From Bombiscardovia apis (GTDB lineage: Bacteria > Actinomycetota > Actinomycetes > Actinomycetales > Bifidobacteriaceae), in the NCBI RefSeq assembly GCF_033095945.1, contig NZ_AP026800.1, positions 248,001 through 312,000 of the forward strand: a stretch of DNA of 64,000 bases. The letters run 5' to 3'. The position numbers were made by a program, and so were the translations under genes. Below are positions 18,690-28,184 of the stretch, one piece after another. Numbering within the stretch: the stretch's first letter is position 1; every line of letters starts with the position of its first letter. The notes under the pieces are model-generated. The model searched no databases. It saw nothing but the letters and a program-made list of their open reading frames with translations, and was not told the DNA's origin.

Positions 18690-19282
18690 AACCCCTCCAA
18701 AGCGGCGGTAGCAGCCGTAAATAGCTGCTGTACCAAAATAAAGCGAAACGTGCTAGTTGGACCGCAGTGCCCGAGTTCCCCAACCGCAAGGCAAGCAAAG
18801 TCACATGAATAGCAGACAGTCTAGCATTATCAGCTGAACAGCACCGCAATTCCAGCTTTTTCCTGCTGTACAAGCAAATCTTGAACCTGTTCTGTGTAAT
18901 TTGCTTGATTGTATATACCAACCTAACTTGTTGTTTTTTGCTGGCGTACATACTGAATGCAGGGGTGATTGCGGGAGAAGAATTGTGCAACGCTCACAGA
19001 TGTTACTGCAGGGGATAAAAAGTGTGCGATACTAGAAGGGTGGCGACTCTGCATGGTCGCCGTGAAGCGTAGGCGTTGATCCCCCTGCTCACTGCTTAGC
19101 AGCAGGCGACGGTGTCCGTCCACGCTCAGGAAGACTTTTTACAGAAGGCGTCCAGACGATGCGCATATAGTGCGCGGCTGCGGTGAGAGCGCAGTGTGAA
19201 GAATCGCTGGTGCCGCGAGCGCGAGGCGGTGCAGCGCGTCGCTAGGAGCATTGTGCCAGATACAACGCGCGAGGACTCAGCT
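18690..19282. other. Intergenic region between the surface gene and rne, with rne leader
   Basis: No gene is seen. It should hold divergent promoters. A small hairpin GGCGAC-N8-GTCGCC lies at 19042-19061, and CCTGCT/AGCAGG arms follow around 19084-19106, within what is probably the long 5' leader of the RNase E gene. TGCGATACT near 19025 resembles an extended -10 element. Confidence 0.4.
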
Positions 19283-22200
19283 ATGAGCGAGACCTCTCAC
19301 AACAGTGAACATCACAATACAGAGAGCAGCGAAGCGGTGGAAACCAACCCCGTTCGCAGGCGCAGGACCGGCCGGCGAGTGGTGCGTGGCACCGGAGCTG
19401 CTGATGCCCATGTGCCCATGCAGGTAGAGGCAGACAGTAGCGAGGACGAGAGCCCCCGCCGTCGCACTCGCCGCAGTCAAGCTCAGAACCAGACTCCAGC
19501 GCAGGACTCAACGCACCGTTCAGCGCAGACCGACAACGAGGAAGAGCCGCAAGAGCGTTCGCGTCGCCGTGCAAGCACGACCCGTCGCCGTTCTCGCGCA
19601 GAGAGTGCTGCCAGCAGTGAGCGGTCCGGTGAAGAGCGCTCGGGCCGCGAGGCTGATTCCGACGATGCTGCTCAATCTTCCGAATCTTCCGAATCTTCCG
19701 AATCTGAGGGCACTTCCACTCGTTCGCGCAGCCGTAGGACTACTGCGAGCAGCAGGACGCGCTCTGGTCAGGCAGGCGAATCACGCCGTCGCAGCCGGTC
19801 TGCAAGCGCCAAGGACGAGGAAAGCGACGAACGTAACGAACGCAACGAGCGTAGCAATCGCAACGACCGCAACGATTATGACGACGAAGATCGAGCCAGC
19901 GAAGAGCCTAAGCGTTCCAGCCGTGGCCGCCGGCGTGCAACTGCCGAAGATGACGAGCCGCGCTCAAGCCAGCGTGCTCGCTCCCGCACTCGCACTCGCG
20001 CCAGCAGTAGCGAGCGCAGTCAGGAAGCAGAAGTCAACGATTCCAAGGCCGAAGAGTCTGCGGTTGAAGAGCCTAAGAGCACGCGTTCTGGCCGGGCTAC
20101 CCGCGCCCAGGCACCCGCTAAGCCCATGACTTCTCTGCTCTTCCAAGAGCCCATCATCCCCACCCGCTCAGCGAGCGCGGCCGAGAGTGAACCGGAAGAC
20201 GACGACGAGTCCAGCCGCGAGGAGGAGCGCCCGAGCTCTCGCAAGACCCGCACCCGCAAGACGCGCACCGCTAGCGCCCGCCACACATCCCGCCGAGACG
20301 AGCGGGAGCATGAGCGTGAGGAGGAGCGCGAGGTTGAAGACGACGAGAGCAGTCAGCCCCGCCGCCGTCGCTCCCGCCGCTTAAATGCTGAGGAGCGCCA
20401 GGCTGCCGACGAAGTCGAGCTCATTGAGCAAGACTTGCGCGAAGAGAACGAGGAAGAGGCTGCCGAAGAAGAAGCTGAAGGCAGTACACGCCGCCGTCGT
20501 CGCCGGAACGAGGAAGACGAGGAAGATTCAGGTCTGACCCGTCGCCGCCGTCGTCGCCGCGGAGCCAAGGACGCGGAAGAGGAGCAGCCCGCCCGCCGCT
20601 CCCGCCGCCAGCAGTACGTAGACGAAATCACCGATATTGAGGGCTCTACCCGCTTGGAGGCGAAGAAGCAGCGCAGGCGCGACAACCGTCGCGAGCGCAG
20701 CCGCCAAACCCAGCTGGTTGAGCAGGACTTCCTCGCCCGCCGCGAAAACGTTGACCGCTTAATGGTGGTGCGGGAGAAGGAAAAGCACACCCAAATCTCG
20801 GTCATCGAAGATGGCATTTTGGTGGAACACTACGTCTCCGACATTGACGAAGTCTCTGCCGTGGGCAACATTTACCTAGGCCGTGTACAAAACGTCTTGC
20901 CCTCCATGGAGGCCGCTTTCGTTGACATTGGCCAGGCCCGCAATGGCGTGCTCTACGCCGGCGAGGTGAACTGGGATACCACCCGCTTAGACGGGCAGCC
21001 GCGCCGCATGGAGCTGGCTTTCAAGTCCGGCGACCCGGTGCTGGTGCAAGTTACTAAGGATCCGATTGGGCATAAGGGCGCTCGCCTCACTTCGCAGGTG
21101 ACTCTTGCTGGCCGCTTCCTAGTATTGGTGCCTTCTGGCGGAATGACAGGCGTGTCGCGCAAACTCTCCGATAAGGAACGCGCTCGCTTGAAGTCGATTG
21201 TGGCCAAGATTGCGCCTAAAGATATGGGCGTGATTATTCGCACGGCTGCCGAGGGTGCCAGCGAAGAGGCCATCGAGAAGGACTTGGAGAGCTTGCAGCG
21301 TCAATGGACGCAAATCGAAGCCAAGCGCGAGGAGTTCTGGCACGGCAAGCGGCCTAAGCTGCTGCAAGGCGAGCCCGACGTGGCTATTCGCGTGGTGCGA
21401 GACATCTTTAACGACGATTTTAACCAGCTCATGGTTGAGGGCGAGCGGGTCTACGACCACATTCAGCAGTACTTGGAGACGATGGCTCCCGACCTGAAAG
21501 ACAAGCTTGAGCGCTGGGATCCGGCGGAGCATCAGGGCAAGGATGTGTTCGACAAGTGGCAGATTGACAGCCAGCTGCGCAAGGGCATGGAGCGCCAGGT
21601 GTATCTGCCTTCGGGCGGCTCTCTGGTGATTGACCGCACCGAGGCCATGACCACTATCGATGTGAACACGGGCCGCTTTATCGGCAAGGGCAAGTCGCTT
21701 GAGGAAACCGTGACCCGGTGCAACTTGGAGGCTGCTGAGGAGATTGCCCGTCAGCTGCGTCTGCGAGATATCGGCGGTATGGTCATGATTGACTTCGTGG
21801 ACATGGTTCTGCCCGCCAACCGCGATTTGGTGCTGCGCCGACTGGTCGAGTGCCTAGCTCGCGACCGGACTAAGCATCAGGTGGCTGAGGTCACTTCGCT
21901 GGGCTTGGTGCAAATGACCCGTAAGCGCGTGGGGCAGGGCTTGGTCGAGGCCTTCTCCGAGGAATGCCCAACCTGCAAGGGCCGTGGCTTTATTTTGCAC
22001 GATGAACCGACCGTCTCTACTAAGTATGACGACCCATACGCAGTCAAGGGCGGCGACCCCTTCGTGAAGGGCAGTAAGCACAGTCACACTCCCGCGAAAG
22101 CGCCGAAAGAGCCGCCGGCACCGCAGGGCTCTTCGCCTGACGTAAAGGCCAAGCTGGCGCAGATTGCGGCGGCTGCGGAGAAGGCTGCCGAGGACCGCGC

Positions 22201-22384
22201 TGAAGACGACGACATTGAGGAGTTCGATCAGGAAGTACTCAGCGAGTCGGGCGCAATTGATACCGATGTTGAGCTTGAGGAGAGCTTCGATACCCCTAGC
22301 GATGACGGGGATAGCGAGGACTTCGAAGGCTCGGATGAAGGGCAAGAAGACGAAGCCAGCTCAGATGTCGCTGAGGAGGCATAA
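19283..22384 (+). CDS. rne: Ribonuclease E/G family protein
   Basis: Endoribonuclease for mRNA decay and rRNA/tRNA processing. The first ~500 residues are disordered and highly charged, with many Arg-Arg, Glu-rich and Ser repeats, including a SESSESSES microrepeat. The S1 RNA-binding domain starts near residue 525 (GNIYLGRVQNVLPSMEAAFV), followed by the RNase H-like core with MIDFVDM and the zinc-link CPTCKGRG near residue 894. An acidic tail follows. Start ATG 19283 (MSETSHNSEH) is preceded by GAGGA; an upstream in-frame start at 19196 has no good site. First gene of the conserved rne-rplU-rpmA-obg-proB group. Confidence 0.93.
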   Translation: MSETSHNSEHHNTESSEAVETNPVRRRRTGRRVVRGTGAADAHVPMQVEADSSEDESPRRRTRRSQAQNQTPAQDSTHRSAQTDNEEEPQERSRRRASTTRRRSRAESAASSERSGEERSGREADSDDAAQSSESSESSESEGTSTRSRSRRTTASSRTRSGQAGESRRRSRSASAKDEESDERNERNERSNRNDRNDYDDEDRASEEPKRSSRGRRRATAEDDEPRSSQRARSRTRTRASSSERSQEAEVNDSKAEESAVEEPKSTRSGRATRAQAPAKPMTSLLFQEPIIPTRSASAAESEPEDDDESSREEERPSSRKTRTRKTRTASARHTSRRDEREHEREEEREVEDDESSQPRRRRSRRLNAEERQAADEVELIEQDLREENEEEAAEEEAEGSTRRRRRRNEEDEEDSGLTRRRRRRRGAKDAEEEQPARRSRRQQYVDEITDIEGSTRLEAKKQRRRDNRRERSRQTQLVEQDFLARRENVDRLMVVREKEKHTQISVIEDGILVEHYVSDIDEVSAVGNIYLGRVQNVLPSMEAAFVDIGQARNGVLYAGEVNWDTTRLDGQPRRMELAFKSGDPVLVQVTKDPIGHKGARLTSQVTLAGRFLVLVPSGGMTGVSRKLSDKERARLKSIVAKIAPKDMGVIIRTAAEGASEEAIEKDLESLQRQWTQIEAKREEFWHGKRPKLLQGEPDVAIRVVRDIFNDDFNQLMVEGERVYDHIQQYLETMAPDLKDKLERWDPAEHQGKDVFDKWQIDSQLRKGMERQVYLPSGGSLVIDRTEAMTTIDVNTGRFIGKGKSLEETVTRCNLEAAEEIARQLRLRDIGGMVMIDFVDMVLPANRDLVLRRLVECLARDRTKHQVAEVTSLGLVQMTRKRVGQGLVEAFSEECPTCKGRGFILHDEPTVSTKYDDPYAVKGGDPFVKGSKHSHTPAKAPKEPPAPQGSSPDVKAKLAQIAAAAEKAAEDRAEDDDIEEFDQEVLSESGAIDTDVELEESFDTPSDDGDSEDFEGSDEGQEDEASSDVAEEA

Positions 22385-22415
22385 ACTAGAACGTGTTTCG
22401 TCGGCGCGCTGCCAT

Positions 22416-22445
22416 TTGACGAGGTGGTGCGCTTGCTTATATACT
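22416..22445 (+). promoter_or_regulatory. Sigma-70 type promoter for rplU-rpmA
   Basis: TTGACG, 18 bases, TATACT. It lies just past the rne stop and about 90 bases before the rplU start. Confidence 0.6.
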
Positions 22446-22464
22446 GATTAGCTGGTGTCTGAAT

Positions 22465-22502
22465 TCGTCTGCTCCAAAGTGGCAGGATGAAGGTTCAGAC
22501 GA
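22465..22502 (+). promoter_or_regulatory. Stem-loop in the rplU leader
   Basis: TCGTCTG and CAGACGA pair perfectly across 24 bases in the 5' leader between the promoter and rplU. It is in the right place for a ribosomal-protein leader control element; function is inferred only. Confidence 0.35.
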
Positions 22503-22536
22503 GTGGCAGCTTAGAGAACACAGGCAAGGTAGGGCT

Positions 22537-22845
22537 ATGTACGCGATTGTTAAGGCCGGAGGCCATCAGGAGAAGGTCGAGGTCGGTGACGTCATTCAGG
22601 TGAACCGTCTGGCAGCCAAGAAGGGTGAGTCGGTCGAGTTTCCGGTCGCGCTCGTCGTCGATGGTGCCAAGGTAACTCTGGCGTCCAAGGATCTGGCAAA
22701 GATCTCCGCCAAGGGTGAGGTCATTGACGATGAACTCAAGGGCCCGAAGATCAACATCCAGAAGTTCAAGAACAAGACTGGTGTAGCTCGTCGTAAGGGC
22801 CATCGCCAGCAGCTGAGCGCCGTCAAGATTACGGCCATCGCCTAA
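22537..22845 (+). CDS. rplU: 50S ribosomal protein L21
   Basis: A 102-residue L21: [20 protein letters not shown] at the N-terminus and [17 protein letters not shown] at the C-terminus are the family's conserved ends. Binds 23S rRNA in the large subunit. Followed 38 bases later by rpmA, the usual partner. Confidence 0.98.
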   Translation: MYAIVKAGGHQEKVEVGDVIQVNRLAAKKGESVEFPVALVVDGAKVTLASKDLAKISAKGEVIDDELKGPKINIQKFKNKTGVARRKGHRQQLSAVKITAIA

Positions 22846-22883
22846 GCGCGAACCATTAGCTTTTAGTCGGGAAAGGACAAGAC

Positions 22884-23135
22884 ATGGCACATAAGAAGGG
22901 CGCGTCTAGTACGCGCAACGGTCGCGATTCTAACGCGCAGTACCTCGGTGTGAAGAAGTTCGGCGGCGAGTCTGTCGTTGCAGGCAACATCTTGGTTCGC
23001 CAGCGCGGCACCAAGTTCCACCCCGGGCAGAACGTGGGTCTGGGTAAGGACTTCACCCTGTATGCTCTGACTGACGGGAATGTGAAGTTCGGCGTGCGCC
23101 GCGACCGCAAGGTTGTTGACGTCGTCTCGGACTGA
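22884..23135 (+). CDS. rpmA: 50S ribosomal protein L27
   Basis: An 83-residue L27 beginning [20 protein letters not shown] with the family blocks LGVKKFGGE and [10 protein letters not shown]. Its N-terminus reaches toward the peptidyl-transferase centre. GGAAAGGA precedes the ATG. Confidence 0.98.
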   Translation: MAHKKGASSTRNGRDSNAQYLGVKKFGGESVVAGNILVRQRGTKFHPGQNVGLGKDFTLYALTDGNVKFGVRRDRKVVDVVSD

Positions 23136-23166
23136 TTTCGTCTAGTACGAACTCAAAGTCTTTATT

Positions 23167-23194
23167 AGCCGCGCCCTAGTCGGACGCGGCTTTT
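23167..23194 (+). terminator. Terminator after rpmA
   Basis: AGCCGCG, 11-base loop, CGCGGCT followed by TTT. A partial terminator or attenuator between rpmA and obg. Confidence 0.7.
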
Positions 23195-23248
23195 GTTGTA
23201 TATTTGGCCAATCCTTGCGCAAGCTCGTTTGGCAAGAAAGTAGTTGTT

Positions 23249-24916
23249 ATGAGTGCATTCGTCGATCGCGTGACCGTCCATGTGAAGGGTGGCGACGGCG
23301 GTAACGGCGCCTCGTCCATTCGGCGGGAAAAGTACAAGCCTCTAGCCGGGCCCGATGGTGGCGATGGTGGCGATGGCGGTTCGGTCATCCTAGAGGCCAA
23401 CCCGAATGCCACCAGCCTGCTAGACTTCCGCTTCCTACCCCACCGCTCAGCCGACTCCGGCACGATGGGCTTGGGTGGCGATAAAGACGGCAGCAAGGGC
23501 TCAGACTTGACCCTGCCAGTGCCGGTCGGAACGGTCATCTTCACTGCTATTGGTCGCGAAGGCGAGAGCAAACGCCCCGGCGAGCGCCTAGCAGACTTGA
23601 GCCACCCCGGCGACCGCTTCGTGGTGGCCCAGGGCGGTGCGGGCGGCCTAGGTAATCGTTCCTTGGCCAACAAGACCCGCCGAGCACCCGGCTTCGCGCT
23701 CCTAGGCGAGCCTGGCGAAGAGCGCGACATCATGCTGGAGCTCAAGTCTATTGCCGACGTGGCACTGGTGGGCTTCCCCTCAGCCGGTAAGTCCTCCCTA
23801 ATTGCGGCCATGAGTTCCGCCAAGCCCAAGATTGCTGACTACCCCTTCACCACGCTGGTGCCCAACCTTGGCGTAGTGCAGGCCGGCGATTACCGCTTCA
23901 CCATGGCAGACGTGCCCGGCCTCATTCCCGGCGCCTCCCAAGGCAAGGGCCTAGGCCTAGAGTTCCTGCGCCACATTGAGCGCACCGAAGTTGTGGCCCA
24001 CGTCATCGACTGCGGCACCTTGGAAGCCGACCGCGACCCCATCAACGACTACGAGGCTATTGAGCAGGAACTGTCTCTCTACGGCCAGCAGCTTGAACTG
24101 CCCCTCGGTGCCATTCCTATTGCTGAGCGCCCGCGTGTAATCGTGCTGAACAAGGCTGACTTGCCTGAGGCTAAGGAATTGGCTGAGTTCGTCAAGCCCG
24201 AGTTCGAGAAGATGGGCCATAAGGTCTTCATTATCTCCACCGCCTCGCATGAGGGTCTCAAAGAGTTGAGCTATTACCTGGCCGACCTTGTGACTCGCTT
24301 GAGGGCGCAGATTGCCGCCAAGCTGGCAGAGGAAGAGGGCGAGCGCGTGGTCATTCGCCCGCTAGAAGCCCGCCCACGCCGCCGCGACGATTTTGCCGGG
24401 GCTTTCAAGGTGGAGCGTCAGCAAAACAAGCTGGGCGATTACTGGTTCCTCGTGACCGGCACCAAGCCTGAGCGCTGGGTACGTCAGACTAACTTCGACA
24501 ACGACGAGGCTGTGGGCTACTTGGCCGACCGCCTTGCCAAGATTGGAGTGGAAGATGCCTTGCGCAAGGCCGGAGCCCACGCTGGCGACGAAGTGCGTAT
24601 TGGCACAGGCCGCGATCAGGTGGACTTCGATTGGGATCCCACCATCGCAGCCGGCGCAGAAATGCTCGACGGTGCGCCCATGACGGGCCGCGGTAAGGAT
24701 TTGCGATTGGAAGAGGTCGAGACCCGCGCTCACCGCCGCACCAACACTGAGCGTCGCGCCCAGTATCGTCAGATGATGGACGCCAAGCAGGCAGTACGCG
24801 AGGCTATGGCTGCTGAGCGCAAGGCCGGTCACTGGGCGGATCCGACTATCGACGACGACCCCGAAGATACCCAGGGGCTTATCGGCAAGGCTCTCCATCC
24901 GGGGCAGGACCAGTAG
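23249..24916 (+). CDS. obg: GTPase Obg/CgtA
   Basis: A ribosome-assembly and stress-linked GTPase. The N-terminal glycine-rich Obg fold (about 1-160) includes [18 protein letters not shown]1 GFPSAGKSS is near residue 174, followed by G3 DVPGL and G4 NKAD. The C-terminal OCT domain and a basic tail bring it to 555 residues, longer than E. coli ObgE as expected for actinobacteria. I start at ATG 23249 ([10 protein letters not shown]); the frame extends 15 codons upstream without a good site. Confidence 0.95.
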   Translation: MSAFVDRVTVHVKGGDGGNGASSIRREKYKPLAGPDGGDGGDGGSVILEANPNATSLLDFRFLPHRSADSGTMGLGGDKDGSKGSDLTLPVPVGTVIFTAIGREGESKRPGERLADLSHPGDRFVVAQGGAGGLGNRSLANKTRRAPGFALLGEPGEERDIMLELKSIADVALVGFPSAGKSSLIAAMSSAKPKIADYPFTTLVPNLGVVQAGDYRFTMADVPGLIPGASQGKGLGLEFLRHIERTEVVAHVIDCGTLEADRDPINDYEAIEQELSLYGQQLELPLGAIPIAERPRVIVLNKADLPEAKELAEFVKPEFEKMGHKVFIISTASHEGLKELSYYLADLVTRLRAQIAAKLAEEEGERVVIRPLEARPRRRDDFAGAFKVERQQNKLGDYWFLVTGTKPERWVRQTNFDNDEAVGYLADRLAKIGVEDALRKAGAHAGDEVRIGTGRDQVDFDWDPTIAAGAEMLDGAPMTGRGKDLRLEEVETRAHRRTNTERRAQYRQMMDAKQAVREAMAAERKAGHWADPTIDDDPEDTQGLIGKALHPGQDQ

Positions 24917-24955
24917 GAGAATACAAGAGTAGGAAAGCGGGCTGAGGAGGCAGGA

Positions 24956-26089
24956 GTGGCAAGGCTAAGCGAGAGCGAGGTGCGCCAGGCGGTAGCGCAG
25001 GCAGGCACGGTCGTCGTGAAGGTCGGCTCGTCCTCGCTCACCTCGCCTTCCGGCCACTTGCGTGTGGAGCGGCTGGAAGCCTTGGTTGCTGCTCTCGCTC
25101 AGGCCCGCTTGCAGGGCGCAAGGCTGGTCTTGGTCTCCTCAGGCGCTATTGCTGCTGGCTTCGGCACGCTCGGCTTTAATTCGCGGCCCCAAGACGTGGT
25201 CACACAGCAGGCCACAGCTTCCGTAGGGCAGGGCATCTTAATGGCCCATTACGAGAGTGCTTTCGCCCGGTTTGGCCTGCGTGTGGGCCAGCTCTTGCTC
25301 ACCGCTCAAGACACCATTCAGCCCGCCCAGTATCGCAATGCCGAGCGCACTTTGGAGCGCCTGCTGGACTTGGGTGTCGTGCCGATTGTCAACGAGAATG
25401 ACGCTCTGGCTTCCAACGAGATTCGCTTCGGCGACAACGACCATCTTTCGGCGCTAGTGGCCAATATTGTGCGCGCAGACGCCATGGTTTTGCTCACTGA
25501 TGTGGACGCACTTTACACAGCGCCTCCCACCAAGCCCGGCGCTCAACGCATTGCCTTCGTGCCGAATGTGGTCAAGGCTATGGAGACCATCGAAGCCGAA
25601 GATTCCACTTCTGGCTTGGGCACCGGTGGTATGCGTACCAAGCTCGAAGCCGCTCGGATCGGGGCTGTTTCGGGCATGCCCGTCATCCTCACGAATGCCG
25701 ATTCTGCCGGCCCTGCCCTCTTCGGTGATCCGGTCGGTACGGCTTTCGCGCCGGTCAAACACCGGGGGAGTGCCCGCAGGTTGTGGATTAAGTTCGCTTC
25801 TGCACCCCGCGGCGAGTTTGTCGCAGATGAGGGCGCTGCCCGGGCTGTCTGCGGCGGCCGAGCCAGCCTCCTGCCCGCAGGCGTAAGCTCCGTCAAGGGC
25901 GAATTCTCGGCCGGCGACCCAGTCTGGGTCAGCAACCACTCTGGCGAACACATAGCCAAAGGCATCACCGCCTACGATTCAGAAGAGGCAGCCCGCCTCC
26001 TAGGCCAAACCACTTCCGCGCTAGCCAAGGCTCTAGGCCCCCAATACTCCCACCCCCTAATCCACCGCGACACCCTCGTCTTGGTATAG
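24956..26089 (+). CDS. proB: Glutamate 5-kinase
   Basis: First step of proline synthesis: ATP-dependent phosphorylation of glutamate. The amino-acid kinase domain has VVKVGSSSLT at the N-terminus, VSSGAIAAGF, and NENDALASNEIRFGDNDHLS. The C-terminal ~100 residues form a PUA domain (ARAVCGGRASLLPAGVSSV). The 377-residue length fits the full-length enzyme. GTG start after GAGGAGG. Obg and proB adjacency is typical in actinobacteria. Confidence 0.95.
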   Translation: MARLSESEVRQAVAQAGTVVVKVGSSSLTSPSGHLRVERLEALVAALAQARLQGARLVLVSSGAIAAGFGTLGFNSRPQDVVTQQATASVGQGILMAHYESAFARFGLRVGQLLLTAQDTIQPAQYRNAERTLERLLDLGVVPIVNENDALASNEIRFGDNDHLSALVANIVRADAMVLLTDVDALYTAPPTKPGAQRIAFVPNVVKAMETIEAEDSTSGLGTGGMRTKLEAARIGAVSGMPVILTNADSAGPALFGDPVGTAFAPVKHRGSARRLWIKFASAPRGEFVADEGAARAVCGGRASLLPAGVSSVKGEFSAGDPVWVSNHSGEHIAKGITAYDSEEAARLLGQTTSALAKALGPQYSHPLIHRDTLVLV

Positions 26090-26169
26090 CTTCTAACCCA
26101 CAATGCATGCCGCATTTCGTGTCTCTCTTTCGGTGTGGTTTTCTTTGCTCAAGGCTAAACTTGTGTAGC

Positions 26170-27243
26170 ATGAGACCAGTTCGCCCCACTCTCAAAGCGC
26201 TTAAGCAGCTAGCAAACTATTCTGATGCTGCCAAACAAGCATGGGATGAAGCTCATAGAAAATACGCAGCGGGTGAAGAAAATCCACTGTTTGGGCTTAC
26301 TCTTTCTCAACTCGATGATGAGCTGTTGCGATCGGCCAGCAAAGTATCAGCTGAATACGTGCATACCAATCCCCACAAAGCAGCAAGTCAAGCGGCTGGG
26401 CGCAATGTGTATGAGATTCGAGCAGCTGGCGGATTGAGAGCGGCTCTTATTTTTGATGAAGAAGGAGATCCGTGGGTTGTTTTCGCTGCTTCACACGATG
26501 AATTCCACAGTCAAGTAGCTGGGCAGCTACAGAAATCACATAGCAGTGATTGGCTGCCGAAAAATGTTGACTATGTTGCGCGAACTAAAGAAGAGGCCAT
26601 TGAGCAAGCTGAAAAGGTTGAAGTTAGTCTTATACAGGACTTCTTTGAAGCTGTAAAATGCGCTGTTTCAGCAGAAGGTGGCACAGTCGAGTGTAGTGTT
26701 CCAACAATCGCGCATACAGTAATCAAATACATACAACTCAGTATCACAGTTGATGCTTCGGCTGACTTTTTGTTAGAAGAGAGCGGTCGAGAAGAAGGGC
26801 TGTTATTGCTTGACGTTAGTTTGACTGATCCTGGCGACACACTCGCAAAAGAAGGTTTGCTTAGGCTAGTCAATTATCTGCAGCCAGATGAGAGCAAGGT
26901 GGATTTCCGCCAAGGTTGTGATTACCAGACATATCATGTTGAAGCTTGGCTTACCGAGGCGAGAATCGCTCAAATAGTGGCCGCAACAGTTAGCGAAACT
27001 GGGGTAGCAGAGGCAGTGTGTCAAATGCGCAAGAGTCCGCCGGCACAGGCTGTCTTACACTACACAGATAAAACGCTGCTTGCCCAAGGCTTGGTGTTAG
27101 GACGTTCAGTGAGAGGATTGTGCGGTAAGTGGTTTGTGCCTACGCAAGATGAATCATGCGGCAAGTCTGTATGCCCTCACTGCGAGGGCATACAGCCAGT
27201 TATAAAAGGGATATTTCAATCCCCAGAGTCTGGTTCTGAGTAA
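26170..27243 (+). CDS. Unrecognised protein with toxin-like N-terminal part and zinc-finger tail
   Basis: A 357-residue protein starting at ATG 26170 (MRPVRPTLKALKQLANYSDA); the frame is open further upstream but without support. The N-terminal ~120 residues contain NVYEIRAAGGLRAALIFDEE followed by GDPWVVFAASHDEFHSQV, vaguely like RelE/HigB-type toxins. The middle has no match I know. The last ~40 residues have CGKWFVPTQDESCGKSVCPH and one more Cys, four Cys in a DUF3039-like zinc-ribbon arrangement. Less GC-rich than proB. It is convergent with an excisionase-type HTH gene 8 bases away. Function unknown. Confidence 0.7.
   Translation: MRPVRPTLKALKQLANYSDAAKQAWDEAHRKYAAGEENPLFGLTLSQLDDELLRSASKVSAEYVHTNPHKAASQAAGRNVYEIRAAGGLRAALIFDEEGDPWVVFAASHDEFHSQVAGQLQKSHSSDWLPKNVDYVARTKEEAIEQAEKVEVSLIQDFFEAVKCAVSAEGGTVECSVPTIAHTVIKYIQLSITVDASADFLLEESGREEGLLLLDVSLTDPGDTLAKEGLLRLVNYLQPDESKVDFRQGCDYQTYHVEAWLTEARIAQIVAATVSETGVAEAVCQMRKSPPAQAVLHYTDKTLLAQGLVLGRSVRGLCGKWFVPTQDESCGKSVCPHCEGIQPVIKGIFQSPESGSE
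27169..27193. repeat. Perfect 10-bp inverted repeat inside coding sequence
   Basis: GTATGCCCTC, five-base loop, GAGGGCATAC within the codons of the zinc-finger tail, 50 bases before the stop. It could act as part of the termination signal for the convergent HTH gene. Confidence 0.55.
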
Positions 27244-27251
27244 ACGATTGC

Positions 27252-27689
27252 CTAACTGAAGAGTTCTGCGAGTTCTTTGCGGTCTGCTTCAGTGTAGCTT
27301 GCGGCATCTTGGTCAATTTTGCGCAGGTCTTCAGTGCGATTGGACAGTGCGCTTGCGTATTCAGAACGGCCTTGCTCGCCGCGGTTGACGTAGTCCCACA
27401 AGTCATCTTGGCTGATGCGCCTGTTAGACCCAACATAGTGAAAGTTCAGTAGATTTTGATCCATAAGTTTATAAACGTAGGGGCGGCTAACTTTTAACAG
27501 TCGAGCAACTTGAGCAGGTGTCAAATCTTTTGAAGACACAGTAATTGAGCTGTCTTGTGACAATAAGAATTGCCTAATTGCCACGGCCAATGGCGAATCC
27601 TTGCTCATGTTCGCAAGCGCTTTGCGGAGCTCTTCTAAGTCGGAGTCTGTAATAGATTTAGCGGGGACCATGGTAAGTGTGTTCGACAT
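27252..27689 (-). CDS. Excisionase-type HTH DNA-binding protein
   Basis: A 145-residue protein with a central MerR/excisionase-like HTH (HTH_17): LTPAQVARLLKVSRPYVYKL then VGSNRRISQDDLWDYVNR, about residues 50-100. The C-terminal ~40 residues are charged and helical. Such proteins are found as antitoxins or as regulators in mobile elements. The start at ATG 27689 follows AAGGGG; an in-frame upstream ATG is less likely because the promoter lies there. No integrase or PIN toxin is next to it, so the partner is unclear. Confidence 0.75.
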   Translation of the reverse strand: MSNTLTMVPAKSITDSDLEELRKALANMSKDSPLAVAIRQFLLSQDSSITVSSKDLTPAQVARLLKVSRPYVYKLMDQNLLNFHYVGSNRRISQDDLWDYVNRGEQGRSEYASALSNRTEDLRKIDQDAASYTEADRKELAELFS

Positions 27690-27708
27690 CTTCGCCCCTT
27701 TTCTCGGT

Positions 27709-27737
27709 ATATAAGCAACTCCACCAAAAGATGCCAA
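27709..27737 (-). promoter_or_regulatory. Promoter of the HTH gene
   Basis: On the minus strand TTGGCA, 17 bases, TTATAT, about 20 bases before the ATG at 27689, with the AAGGGG site in between. The upstream TGTAA repeats begin 43 bases before the -35 box. Confidence 0.55.
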
Positions 27738-27779
27738 CTATCTTGCTCTTAATGAGTCGTAGCTATTACCGGATTTATC

Positions 27780-27812
27780 TGTAAATAAATGTAATATCTG
27801 TAACAAGTGTAA
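27780..27812. repeat. Four phased TGTAA direct repeats
   Basis: TGTAA occurs at 27780, 27790, 27799 and 27808, spaced 10, 9 and 9 bases, nearly once per helical turn. They lie upstream of the HTH gene promoter and look like an iteron-type binding array for a regulator, most simply the HTH protein itself. Confidence 0.65.
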
Positions 27813-27816
27813 CATG

Positions 27817-27856
27817 CGTTGGGGTATGTTAAAGACGTGTTGGGGTGTGTTAAGGA
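27817..27856. repeat. Two ~20-bp imperfect tandem repeats
   Basis: GCGTTGGGGTATGTTAAAG is followed directly by a related unit, GTGTTGGGGTGTGTTAAGG. They lie next to the TGTAA array and may be part of the same regulatory region. Confidence 0.55.
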
Positions 27857-28075
27857 GGCAACACGGGTAGTTGATAGGGAGATACTTGGCAGTGGATGGC
27901 GAATAAATGTTTGTCGTGTGATTCGCTCGCAGTTTGTCGCTAGGAGCTAAACTTGGGGCGACACTGCGGGGCGGGTGGACGGAATCGAGGGCTTGGGCTA
28001 CAGTAGAAACTTGGGCGTTTGCTCTCGTAGCTCTCCGGTATCCACCGGGTTGAGTAGTATGGGCAAGTATCCCTT
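27857..28075. other. Gap before tRNA-Trp
   Basis: No gene seen. The region should hold the promoter of the tRNA-Trp-secE-nusG transcript. Confidence 0.4.
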
Positions 28076-28151
28076 AGGGAAGTGGCGCAATTGGTAGCGC
28101 AACGGTCTCCAAAACCGTAGGTTGTGGGTTCGAGTCCCGCCTTCCCTGCCA
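28076..28151 (+). tRNA. tRNA-Trp (anticodon CCA)
   Basis: Acceptor AGGGAAG pairs with CTTCCCT. The anticodon stem is ACGGT/ACCGT with loop CTCCAAA, anticodon CCA. The T-arm contains GGGTTCGAGTCC, and CCA is encoded at 28149-28151. tRNA-Trp next to secE-nusG is common in Gram-positive genomes. Confidence 0.96.
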
Positions 28152-28184
28152 ATGGTTGGAATCAGGAACTAACGAAGGATGAAT

